NCBI GenBank assembly: GCA_910577065.1
Contig: CAJTLD010000006.1
Span: forward strand, 1-39,824
Direction of reading: 5' to 3'
From: an uncultured Lachnospiraceae bacterium
Lineage (GTDB): Bacteria; Bacillota; Clostridia; Lachnospirales; Lachnospiraceae
DNA: 39,824 nt
Part shown: positions 7,403-15,066 of the stretch, one piece after another
Position numbering within the stretch: the stretch's first letter is position 1
Layout: every line of letters starts with the position of its first letter
Made by a program: the position numbers and the translations under genes
The notes under the pieces: model-generated
What the model was told of the DNA's origin: nothing
Database searches by the model: none
The model's input: only the letters and a program-made list of their open reading frames with translations

Positions 7403-8470
7403 TTACGCCGCATTTTTTTCAATGGCTTCCCATAAACCGTTCAAATAAGCCGCTCCCAAAGCCCTGTCATAAAGCCCATAGCCCGGCATTGCCACCTCGT
7501 CCCAAATCATGCGCCCGTGATCCGGACGGATTGGCCCGTCAAACCCGGTTTCATATAACGCCTTCATAATTTCATACATGTCAAAATCACCGTCCGAAGA
7601 CAAATGCGCCGCTTCTTCAAAATTATCCGCAGAATGGAATTTTAAATTACGCACATGGGCAAAATGAATCCTTCCCTTTAAAGAACGTATCATATCCGGC
7701 AGGTTATTATTCAGGTTCGTACCATAAGATCCGGAACAAAACGTAACGCCGTTATGCGGATTATCAACCAGATTCATCAGACGCAGGATATTTTCCTTAT
7801 TTATAATAATCCTTGGCAGCCCAAATACGCTCCATGCCGGATCATCCGGGTGGATCGCCATATTAATATCGTATTTGTCACAGACAGGCATGATTTTCTC
7901 CAGAAAATATTTTAAGTTTGAAAACAGCCGTTCTTCGTCCATACCCTGATACATAAGAAACAGTTCTTTTACATGCTCCATCCGTTCCGGCTCCCAGCCC
8001 GGCATAACCGTCCCGTTCATATCGCCTGCAATAGACGCAAACATTTTTTCCGGATCCAGCGCGTCTACGGCTTTTTGCGTATAAGCTAATACCGTGGAGC
8101 CGTCCGGGCGCACCCTTGCAAGTTCCGTCCTCGTCCAGTCAAATACCGGCATAAAGTTATAACATACCAGGTGAATATCCTCTTTTCCCAAATTTTCAAG
8201 CGTTTCAATATAATTTGCAATATAATCATCCCGCTTCGGCGCCCCGGTTTTAATTGCATCGTGGATATTTACGCTTTCGATTCCGGCTACATGAAGTCCT
8301 TCCGCTTCGATCTCTTTTTTCATTGCCTGAATGCGTTCTCTGCTCCATATTTCCCCGGGAGCCGTATCATACAGCGTCGTAATTACGCCTGTCACCCCCG
8401 GTATCTGCCGAATCTGTTTTAAAGTAACCGTATCAAACTTTGAACCATACCATCTCAATGTCATTTCCAT
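7403..8470 (-). CDS. uxuA: Mannonate dehydratase
   Basis: A 355-residue UxuA-family TIM-barrel enzyme. Recognisable blocks include MTLRWYG at the N-terminus, HPDDPAW, NNLPDMIRSLKGRIHFAHVRN and RPDHGRMIWDE, which hold the metal-binding Cys/His and acidic residues of the family. It dehydrates D-mannonate to 2-keto-3-deoxy-D-gluconate in the cytoplasm, the step that commits glucuronate to the KDG pathway. It is first in a two-gene operon with uxuB. No uxaC, kdgK or kdgA is next to it, so the rest of the pathway must be elsewhere. It is divergent from the ECF sigma gene, with 186 bp between. A second in-frame ATG two codons in is an alternative start. Confidence 0.95.
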   Translation of the reverse strand: MEMTLRWYGSKFDTVTLKQIRQIPGVTGVITTLYDTAPGEIWSRERIQAMKKEIEAEGLHVAGIESVNIHDAIKTGAPKRDDYIANYIETLENLGKEDIHLVCYNFMPVFDWTRTELARVRPDGSTVLAYTQKAVDALDPEKMFASIAGDMNGTVMPGWEPERMEHVKELFLMYQGMDEERLFSNLKYFLEKIMPVCDKYDINMAIHPDDPAWSVFGLPRIIINKENILRLMNLVDNPHNGVTFCSGSYGTNLNNNLPDMIRSLKGRIHFAHVRNLKFHSADNFEEAAHLSSDGDFDMYEIMKALYETGFDGPIRPDHGRMIWDEVAMPGYGLYDRALGAAYLNGLWEAIEKNAA

Positions 8471-8537
8471 ATTTATCCCAGTTTCCTTTCTCCATCGGTT
8501 TTACTTTATTTATTGCTTTGTTTCAGGAGAATTATGT

Positions 8538-8660
8538 ATGAAAATGATCCCAAAATGCATTAGAAGATATATCTTTTTCTTTTTTTGCAACAAACCGGCC
8601 AAAATAGTACACTATTTAATATCACACGTCCACACCGATTTCGATGGGAGAATGTTATGA
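8538..8660 (+). CDS. Possible 40-residue leader ORF coupled to the sigma factor gene
   Basis: An ATG at 8538 with AGGAGA 7 nt before it opens a 40-codon frame (MKMIPKCIRRYIFFFFCNKP...) whose TGA overlaps the sigma-factor ATG as ATGA. That arrangement is typical of translational coupling. The product is basic with a short Phe-rich hydrophobic stretch and resembles nothing I recognise. A candidate sigma-gene promoter (TTGCAA-N17-TACACT, starting at 8586) lies inside the frame, which argues against it being needed for expression. It may be chance. Confidence 0.25.
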   Translation: MKMIPKCIRRYIFFFFCNKPAKIVHYLISHVHTDFDGRML

Positions 8661-9184
8661 AACAAAATCTGCAGCAGATAAAAAGGGCGGTTTCAGGCGA
8701 TATACAGGCATTTGCCGATTTATACCGCGACATTTATGCCGATTTATACCGTTTTGCCCTTTACACATTAAAAAATCCCGCTGACGCGGAAGACGCCGTC
8801 AGTGAAACTGTCATTGACGCATTTACATCCATAAAAAAACTGCGCTTTGAAGAATCGTTTTCAGCATGGATTTTTAAAATCCTGTCCGTAAAATGCAAAC
8901 GGCGGTTTTTAGAATACAAAAACCGGCCCGATGAACTTACAGCGGATATTCCGGATACGGCGGCTTCTTGTGATCTTGCGGAACATTTAGATCTGCGCGC
9001 TTCTTTCTTCCAATTAAACGACGAAGAACGCCTGATTATCAGTATGCACATTTTCGCCGGATACAGCAGCAGGGAAATTGCAAAAATTCTGCACAAAAAC
9101 GCCAATACCGTGCGTTCCAAAGAAAGCCGGGCATTAAAAAAGCTTTCGGATCAGTTAAACGATTCTCACAAAAAGGAAAGGTGA
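8657..9184 (+). CDS. ECF-type RNA polymerase sigma factor
   Basis: 175 residues from the ATG at 8657, which has GGGAG 6 nt upstream; a longer in-frame start at 8585 lacks a good ribosome site. Region 2 is seen in FADLYRDIYADLYRFALY and NPADAEDAVSETVIDAF, and region 4 in LNDEERLIISMHIFAGYSSREIAKIL followed by NANTVRSKESRALKKL, the -35-reading helix-turn-helix. It should direct core RNA polymerase to a small regulon in response to an envelope signal. The next gene starts 4 nt after its stop and encodes a membrane-anchored beta-propeller protein, the probable regulator in place of a standard zinc-finger anti-sigma factor. Autoregulation is usual for the family, but no matching promoter motif is evident. 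Confidence 0.92.
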   Translation: MKQNLQQIKRAVSGDIQAFADLYRDIYADLYRFALYTLKNPADAEDAVSETVIDAFTSIKKLRFEESFSAWIFKILSVKCKRRFLEYKNRPDELTADIPDTAASCDLAEHLDLRASFFQLNDEERLIISMHIFAGYSSREIAKILHKNANTVRSKESRALKKLSDQLNDSHKKER

Positions 9185-9188
9185 GCCT

Positions 9189-11303
9189 ATGAACAGACAG
9201 GAATTATACGATCAAATCAAAGAATCCGCCAGGCGGGCAGACATACCGGATTCCCTTAAGCCGGAACATATTGCGTTTAAATTGCAGCCTTATCAAAAGA
9301 AACAAAAACACATGATTTATTTTCCTTTCAAAAAAACAGTTTCTGCGGCAGCCGTCGTACTTTTATGCGGCCTTTTATCTTCTGCGGCATGGAACAGCCG
9401 GAAAACATCCATTGCAGAAACCTCGGACGCCGCAAAATTAATACGGGAAGCCTCTTCAGAACACACCCAACTTCCATCAGAAACAGACGTATCTAATGAA
9501 CCGGAAGCAAAGGACACTCCAAAAAAAGACGCCGGGACGCTCTATACTGTTGCAAAAAGCTACGATCAAGTGCTTGAAACCATAAAATCTGCTTCTGAAA
9601 TGGAATCCACCTACCGGACCGATTATGATTTTGATACAGGCGATACGGCCGGCGCAAGCGGTATGGAAAACGAAGCTGCAAAAGAAGAATCAGCTGCCGG
9701 TTATGCAGAAAGCGATTCAAACGATATGTCCGCCAATAAAATGTCCGGCTATTCCACAACAAACCTGCAAACACAGGGAGTTGACGAAAGCGACCGGATT
9801 AAAACCGACGGACGCTATATTTATACGGTAAGCGGAATCCACCTCAACATAACCGATACGTCAAACGGAGTATTAACGCCGGCCGGGGTTATCTCCCCTT
9901 CTTTAAATGCTTCCGATCATATTCTGGAATTTTTTGTCGATCAAAATTTTTTGTATCTGCTGGTACAGCGTTACGAAACTTCCTTGACAGAAGAAACCCA
10001 GTATATAGAACCAGACTCCGATGATTCCGGATTTCTTCCGCTAAACAAAGGATGCCTCAAACAAAGCCGTATGGAATCATCCCCTTCCACCGCGCTTTAT
10101 ACGTACGATATCACAGATCCCGCAAACCCTTCCCTTACAGGGACGTTTGAGCAGGACGGCTATTACTATACTTCGCGCAAAATCAAAGATACGATATATC
10201 TCTTTACGCAAAAAACCCTCATGGAATATGTCTCTTCCAACGGCAGCTATGACAAGATTATTCCCTGTGTAAACGAAGAACAAATTGCCTATGATCATAT
10301 TTACGTGCCGCAGGAGGGAGGCCAAGGACTGATTTTATCTTCCATAAATACCGCCAGTCCACAAGAAGCCGCAGACAAAATTATGATTGTCCACAATTTC
10401 GTCAACACTTATGTTTCCACCGACGCAGTTTATTTGTACCATACCAATTATACAGTGGACGGCAGCCTGACGGAACTTGCGAAGTTTTCCATTCAGGACG
10501 GTAAAATCAACGCTGTAAACGCCGCTTCCGTAAAAGGAGAAATCACAGATACCTTTGCCATCAACGATTACCAGAACACTCTGCGCGTTTTAACAACATA
10601 CCGCGACAAAAATGCGAATACGGACAATCGGCTTTTCATCTTTGACAAAGACTTAAACCTTACGGGATCGCTAAATGGAATTGCACGGGGCGAAGAAATT
10701 TATGCAGCCAGATACCTTGCAGACACCGCTTATTTTATCACGTACAAAAATACAGATCCCTTATTTGCCGCGGACTTATCGGACCCTTCCCAACCGGTTT
10801 TGCTTGGGGAACTTAAAATCACCGGATTTTCAGATTATCTTCATTTTTGGGGAACGGATAAACTGCTCGGCATAGGATATGAAACAGATCCGGATACCGG
10901 GGAACAAAAAGGGTTAAAGCTTGTGATGTTTGATATTACAAATCCCACGGATTTAAAAGCAGCAGACAGCACCGTCCTCACCGACTCTATTTATTCGCCT
11001 GCTGCGCATGAATATAAAAGCGTTTTGGCAGATCCGCAGAAAAATCTGATCGGATTTACTTCACAAAATATGCGGGAAAACACCCCTTCTTATGCGGCCT
11101 ATTATATCTTTCATTTTACAGACGGCCGTTTTGTCCAAAGGCTTATGGAACGCCTGCCGGATTACGAATATATTTCCTATGATTCCATCCGGGGAATTTA
11201 TATAGAAGATATGTTTTATATCGCAAGCCCGACAAAAATTACTTCCTTTGATATGACCCGGGATTTTGCCAAAACAGGAGAACTGGATTTATCCGAAAAT
11301 TGA
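9189..11303 (+). CDS. Membrane-anchored beta-propeller protein, putative sigma-factor partner
   Basis: 704 residues. The first 45 or so are soluble and charged (YDQIKESARRADIPDSLKPE), like the cytosolic tail of Firmicute anti-sigma factors. One membrane segment follows (about residues 46-66, TVSAAAVVLLCGLLSS). After a low-complexity Ser/Glu/Asp-rich linker (to about 185) comes TQGVDESDRIKTDGRYIYTVSG, the entry signature of the secreted C-terminal beta-propeller family (COG4880/Pfam Beta_propel). This type fills the rest of the protein with repeated strand motifs such as YTYDITDPANP and LFIFDKDLNL. Topology would be N-in, propeller outside. The gene is 4 nt behind the sigma gene with a strong AAAGGAAAGGTG site, so co-expression is nearly certain; the anti-sigma role is inferred. 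Confidence 0.85.
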   Translation: MNRQELYDQIKESARRADIPDSLKPEHIAFKLQPYQKKQKHMIYFPFKKTVSAAAVVLLCGLLSSAAWNSRKTSIAETSDAAKLIREASSEHTQLPSETDVSNEPEAKDTPKKDAGTLYTVAKSYDQVLETIKSASEMESTYRTDYDFDTGDTAGASGMENEAAKEESAAGYAESDSNDMSANKMSGYSTTNLQTQGVDESDRIKTDGRYIYTVSGIHLNITDTSNGVLTPAGVISPSLNASDHILEFFVDQNFLYLLVQRYETSLTEETQYIEPDSDDSGFLPLNKGCLKQSRMESSPSTALYTYDITDPANPSLTGTFEQDGYYYTSRKIKDTIYLFTQKTLMEYVSSNGSYDKIIPCVNEEQIAYDHIYVPQEGGQGLILSSINTASPQEAADKIMIVHNFVNTYVSTDAVYLYHTNYTVDGSLTELAKFSIQDGKINAVNAASVKGEITDTFAINDYQNTLRVLTTYRDKNANTDNRLFIFDKDLNLTGSLNGIARGEEIYAARYLADTAYFITYKNTDPLFAADLSDPSQPVLLGELKITGFSDYLHFWGTDKLLGIGYETDPDTGEQKGLKLVMFDITNPTDLKAADSTVLTDSIYSPAAHEYKSVLADPQKNLIGFTSQNMRENTPSYAAYYIFHFTDGRFVQRLMERLPDYEYISYDSIRGIYIEDMFYIASPTKITSFDMTRDFAKTGELDLSEN

Positions 11304-11360
11304 TTTAAAATTGTATGCGCCGCATAGTTCTCCTCTGCAAGAACGTATCTGAAATAAAAA

Positions 11361-11433
11361 GGGCCTGCCGCATTAAGAAGTAAACATACAAGATACCATA
11401 TCTTGTTATTGCTTTTCTTAATGCGACAGTCCC
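11361..11433. repeat. 73-bp palindromic element between convergent genes (family copy 2)
   Basis: Arms begin GGGCCTGCCGCATTAAGAA and end TTCTTAATGCGACAGTCCC, with further pairing inward (ACAAGATA/TATCTTGT). A5 precedes and T5 follows, so it should terminate the propeller gene from the left and the amidase gene from the right. It shares its outer arm (GGGCTGTCGCA-like) and inner ACAAGAT motif with the element at 5600-5695, so the two are one repeat family. Confidence 0.75.
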
Positions 11434-11436
11434 TTT

Positions 11437-12126
11437 TTATTCGTTTAAATACTGTGAAACTCCCATCATAATCGCCCATGCCACTTTTTCCTGATAAGCG
11501 TCCGTATCCAAAAGTTCCGCCTCTTCGCTGTTGCTTAAAAAACCGCACTCCACAATCACGGTAGGCGTAGGCGTTTTTTTCAGCAGATAATAGCTTTCAT
11601 TTGCTTTTTCCACTCTGTGATTGTCCGGATCCAGATGAAGCACGAGACTGTTTTGTATTTTCTTTGCCAGCGCTTCTCCCTCTTTGGAATGGCCGTAATA
11701 AAATACCTGCGCCCCTTTGACATATTCCTCCGGATAGCTGTTCTGGTGTATGCTGACGGTAAATACAGGCATGGCCTTGGAAATAATCTCACACCGGTTG
11801 TGCATATCTTCTACCTTCATATTTTTTGTTCCGGGTTTATAAAGGCCTTCTCCCGTTTCCCGCGTCATAACCACTTCATAGCCCTGGCTTTCCAACAGAA
11901 CCTTCAGCTTATGCGCAATGTTTAAATTAATATCCTTCTCCAAGGTTCCGTTAATGCCTATTTTGCCCGGATCATCGCCGCCATGCCCGGCGTCTATTAC
12001 AATACAATTCTCGTTTACTGTGACCGCAGCGCTGCTCCCAGCCATAATAACCGCTTCCTTCCGCGACAATATGACAGCGGAAAAAAATAAGATAACCGCC
12101 ATTGCAAGTTCTATTTTTTTATGCAA
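11437..12126 (-). CDS. N-acetylmuramoyl-L-alanine amidase, CwlD-like
   Basis: 229 residues with an N-terminal membrane anchor or signal (about 7-25) and an Amidase_3 domain. Zinc ligands and catalytic residues are visible: H in VIDAGHGGDDPG, E in LEKDINL, H in VSIHQNSY, and E in VIVECGFLSN. Length and layout match CwlD, which cuts stem peptides from muramic acid so that muramic-delta-lactam can form in spore cortex; a general amidase is the alternative. The start appears to be TTG at 12126 with AAGGTGG 5-6 nt ahead; no in-frame ATG is near. It follows the GH18 gene by 51 nt on the same strand, so the two likely act together in wall remodelling. Confidence 0.88.
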   Translation of the reverse strand: MHKKIELAMAVILFFSAVILSRKEAVIMAGSSAAVTVNENCIVIDAGHGGDDPGKIGINGTLEKDINLNIAHKLKVLLESQGYEVVMTRETGEGLYKPGTKNMKVEDMHNRCEIISKAMPVFTVSIHQNSYPEEYVKGAQVFYYGHSKEGEALAKKIQNSLVLHLDPDNHRVEKANESYYLLKKTPTPTVIVECGFLSNSEEAELLDTDAYQEKVAWAIMMGVSQYLNE

Positions 12127-12177
12127 AGTTCCACCTTCGCCATGTTCTTTATTCAGCTTATGACGGCACGCATTGTC

Positions 12178-13914
12178 CTAATTCATATATTTTAAAATCG
12201 TATCCCAAATTCTGCTTTCTTCCAGGCCAAGCTTCCAGAATGACATGCCCGCAAGATCGTGCTCCTTAAAAGCCGCCAGCCTGAGATCCATGGATCTTTC
12301 ATCCTCCAGCCAGATTTTATATGTGGTTCCGTCTTTTATATATTCCGCATAATACTGCCCGTCCGGTTCCGACCAGACCGGATCCACTCCGTTGACCGAC
12401 GACATATTCCATGCTTCTTCCATACCGACTGCCTGTGAAGAGATTTCATACGGAACATAATCTTCTGACGCGGCTTCCACGTCGTCCGTCGCTTCCTTCG
12501 GCTGCAAGGCCCATACCCTTGTGAAAAACGGCGCGGCCAGAATCAGCTGATTTGCCGGGACTTCTTTTAAGGTGTCTTCAATTCCCTGCTTTACAAAACC
12601 TATAGAAGCTACGGAACCTTCCTCCGAGCCTGCATAATGCTCGTCATAACCCATCATAATAATATAATCCGCAAAATTGGCCTGTTCTTCCCTGTCATAA
12701 AACGCGGTATAGTCGGACGGTACATAATTGTCGACAGAAAGCACAATCCCGTTATTTTCACATTTCAGAGAAAGTTCCCTGATAAACTGGACATAGCCGT
12801 CTCCCGCTTCTTTTCCCAACGCTTCAAAATCCACGTTAATTCCGTCAAAATTATATTCAATTGCCGACGCAATCAATTGGTTCACCACATTTCTGCGCTT
12901 TGACGTATGCGTTAAAACTTCTGTAGAATCCACTTCTTTATTTTCCAGGTTGTTGATGAGCGCCCAGACTTCTACTTCCTGGCTGTGGCAGTAGTCCACA
13001 TATTCCTTGCTGGACAGGTTCATCAAGCCGCCCTCGTTGTCATTCAGATAAAACCATGTAGGCGAAATCACATTCAGCCCTTTCGTACGGGCCAGTACGT
13101 CTTTTATGGTACTGTTGGCCTCTTTTGTCGTCACCTGATGCCACGCCATATTAATTTTCTCGTCTTTCAGCAAATGGGTAAAGGTTTCCTCTTCATAAGT
13201 ATGTCCATAACTTTTTTCTTCTTCTTTTCCCAGCTTTTTTTTGCGTATATAGCCGATAATACCGTCTTGTGTAGCTACTTTATCCCAGTCTTTCCCCGCT
13301 TCTAACAGCGTCAGTTCGGTTTCTTTTTCTACCTGCTTAAGAATCGGGCTTTTAATACCTCCTTTCAAACGGATCTGCGTGTTTTTCTTGACAGGTACCG
13401 AAGTATAATCTGACCAGTCCGTTGTTATAACCATACGGTTTGGCTCTTCATAAAACTGATATTCCAAATCCGTAAATTTTTTGACATAATCTATGGCAAT
13501 CAACGCCGTATGTTCTTCGGCATATACGATAACATAATTTTCTTCGTTCTTTTTCTTTGTCACAGAGTATTCTTTGCTTGCGGCTTCCGCGGATATGACG
13601 TCCGATGCCGTTGTATATAAAAGCAGGTTTTCATTTCCGTCCCAGTAAAATCGGCTGTTAAATAATTCCCGGACCATATCATAATCCAGATAAGCCATTC
13701 CGTCGCGCAGAACCGCTTTCTGCGCAAGGACTTCATGATTGAGTACGATTGCCGCCGTCTGATCCTCTGTCAGATCATAATATTCTTTTAAATCCATTTC
13801 TTCTTTGGTAGGGGTATACTTGCTGATAAGCTTGCCTGCGAATATAACAATTACCACACAGATAATTACACAAACAGCTATTACAACAGACTGCATCACG
13901 CGCCGTTTCTCCAT
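12178..13914 (-). CDS. Membrane-anchored GH18 glycoside hydrolase with SH3-like domain
   Basis: 578 residues. An N-terminal membrane segment (about 8-28) is followed by a copper-amine-oxidase-N-like stalk domain (about 45-165) and an SH3b-like domain (about 173-230: VKKNTQIRLKGG, GIIGYIRKKKLG). A GH18 barrel (about 250-578) has the catalytic signature DGINVDFE at 357-364, with E364 as the acid. Firmicute relatives (YaaH/SleL/YdhD type) act on beta-1,4 links in peptidoglycan or spore cortex outside the cell. There is a strong AAAGGAGG site before the ATG. It precedes a CwlD-like amidase, which supports a wall or spore role; chitin cannot be ruled out as substrate, but the context argues against it. 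Confidence 0.87.
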   Translation of the reverse strand: MEKRRVMQSVVIAVCVIICVVIVIFAGKLISKYTPTKEEMDLKEYYDLTEDQTAAIVLNHEVLAQKAVLRDGMAYLDYDMVRELFNSRFYWDGNENLLLYTTASDVISAEAASKEYSVTKKKNEENYVIVYAEEHTALIAIDYVKKFTDLEYQFYEEPNRMVITTDWSDYTSVPVKKNTQIRLKGGIKSPILKQVEKETELTLLEAGKDWDKVATQDGIIGYIRKKKLGKEEEKSYGHTYEEETFTHLLKDEKINMAWHQVTTKEANSTIKDVLARTKGLNVISPTWFYLNDNEGGLMNLSSKEYVDYCHSQEVEVWALINNLENKEVDSTEVLTHTSKRRNVVNQLIASAIEYNFDGINVDFEALGKEAGDGYVQFIRELSLKCENNGIVLSVDNYVPSDYTAFYDREEQANFADYIIMMGYDEHYAGSEEGSVASIGFVKQGIEDTLKEVPANQLILAAPFFTRVWALQPKEATDDVEAASEDYVPYEISSQAVGMEEAWNMSSVNGVDPVWSEPDGQYYAEYIKDGTTYKIWLEDERSMDLRLAAFKEHDLAGMSFWKLGLEESRIWDTILKYMN

Positions 13915-14000
13915 CTAAAGATTCCTCCTTTGGTAAGATATCCACGCACATTATAGCATATTACGACTTGGATTCAAAGTAATTTAAAACCGGAAATCTT

Positions 14001-14048
14001 AAAAAAGCCGGATCCAATTCCTGCGCCTGGCAGGGGATCCGGCTTAGT
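14001..14048 (-). terminator. Rho-independent terminator
   Basis: An 11-bp perfect stem (14005-14015 with 14035-14045, AAGCCGGATCC/GGATCCGGCTT) contains a smaller inner CCTG/CAGG pairing. On the minus strand it runs into TTTTTT. It ends transcripts of the 14162-16348 cluster before the GH18 gene. T-rich sequence on the other side suggests weak activity both ways. Confidence 0.85.
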
Positions 14049-14161
14049 TTTTGTCTTTTATCTTTTTATCTGTTATTCTTATCCGGCATTGAGGAACCTG
14101 AATCAGAATATTTTTACAAATCCCAAATGAATTTAGTTACAATTACAGATACAAAATGAAA

Positions 14162-14374
14162 TTACATTCTGCATATTTTATCAAATCTGACTTCCTTTAA
14201 CACCCCCTCGTCATAGATATAATCCCGCATGTATGAGTCCTCTTCATTGACAAATAATGCGTCTGTTACACCGAAGGAATTACTTAAAAATCCCTCCAGC
14301 CAAAGTGTAATGCCTCTTTGTTCAATTTCCTGCAGTTCAGCAAACAACTGCATCTTTTGTACATTTTTCATCAT
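14162..14374 (-). CDS. Small acidic protein of unknown function
   Basis: 70 residues or 69 from the second ATG. I do not recognise it. The N-terminal half is predicted helical (QLFAELQEIEQRGITLWLEG) and the C-terminal half is acidic and aromatic (NEEDSYMRDYIYDEGVLKEV). There is no signal peptide, no cysteine pattern and no helix-turn-helix. It lies 50 nt behind the MinD-like gene on the same strand and in front of a strong terminator, so it could be the last gene of the kinase operon. The ribosome site (GCGAGAACG) is weak. The coherent hydrophilic composition favours a real gene over chance. Confidence 0.6.
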   Translation of the reverse strand: MMKNVQKMQLFAELQEIEQRGITLWLEGFLSNSFGVTDALFVNEEDSYMRDYIYDEGVLKEVRFDKICRM

Positions 14375-14424
14375 TCATCGTTCTCGCTTTGCCCACGAAT
14401 GTACAAATGCGTTTCTGTGAAAAA

Positions 14425-15066
14425 CTATGATTTCTTAAATATGGGCAGCAGAGTATTTCTCCTTTTGTATTTTGCGGCAAGCCCTCCTGACAAAAAGTCC
14501 ATACAGGCAAATGTTTCCGGCCGGATACGAAATGGATCGGGAATCAAAGGCAGGCTTATAACCTGAATCTTAAATTCTTGTTCTATTGCGTTCTTTACCA
14601 TTTTCTGCGGGTTTAGGCTTGCAAATACAGGACGGATATTTCCCCATTTGTCGCTTTGGATTTCTTCCAGAAGTTCTCTGGCGGCATATGCCTGCCAGGG
14701 ATTTAAATTTAAAAGGAATATCTTTCTGCCGCATCGCAATAACTCTTCGCGGTAACCGGAATAATCATCTGAAAAATCCATAAGTATTTTTTCGTAGGAT
14801 CGGTTTAACAGGATCGGTATCTGTTCCCGCTTCACATTCGGATAATAGCTTACGCCTTTTTCCTTAAAACACCCGTCTTTTCCTGCCTCTTTCCAGCGCG
14901 CCAGTTCTTTGGACGCGCCCAATTCCAGGCAGGCAGCCCGTTCATTTTGCCCGCTTGCCGCATAGTTTGCCAATGCCACGGCTAAGTGCGTTGCGCCACT
15001 GCCGCGGATACTTCCGGCAATTCCAATACTTCTTGGTAACGGTTCTTTCTTTTTCCAGCAATCCAT
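14425..15066 (-). CDS. MinD/ParA-like protein with degenerate P-loop
   Basis: 213 residues from the ATG at 15066, which has AAAAGGAGAG about 8-10 nt upstream; a TTG one codon earlier is possible. The N-terminus (IGIAGSIRGSGATHLAVALANY) has the shape of a MinD/CpaE-type Walker A strand-loop-helix, but A replaces the signature lysine of GK[ST]. ILMDFSDDYSG (the Walker B position) and LLNLNPWQAYAA follow in family order. It may bind nucleotide poorly or act as a scaffold. The same motif occurs in the C-terminal domain of the kinase encoded just upstream, so the two are probably paralogous domains. The first 125 nt overlap the kinase gene in another frame. Confidence 0.8.
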   Translation of the reverse strand: MDCWKKKEPLPRSIGIAGSIRGSGATHLAVALANYAASGQNERAACLELGASKELARWKEAGKDGCFKEKGVSYYPNVKREQIPILLNRSYEKILMDFSDDYSGYREELLRCGRKIFLLNLNPWQAYAARELLEEIQSDKWGNIRPVFASLNPQKMVKNAIEQEFKIQVISLPLIPDPFRIRPETFACMDFLSGGLAAKYKRRNTLLPIFKKS

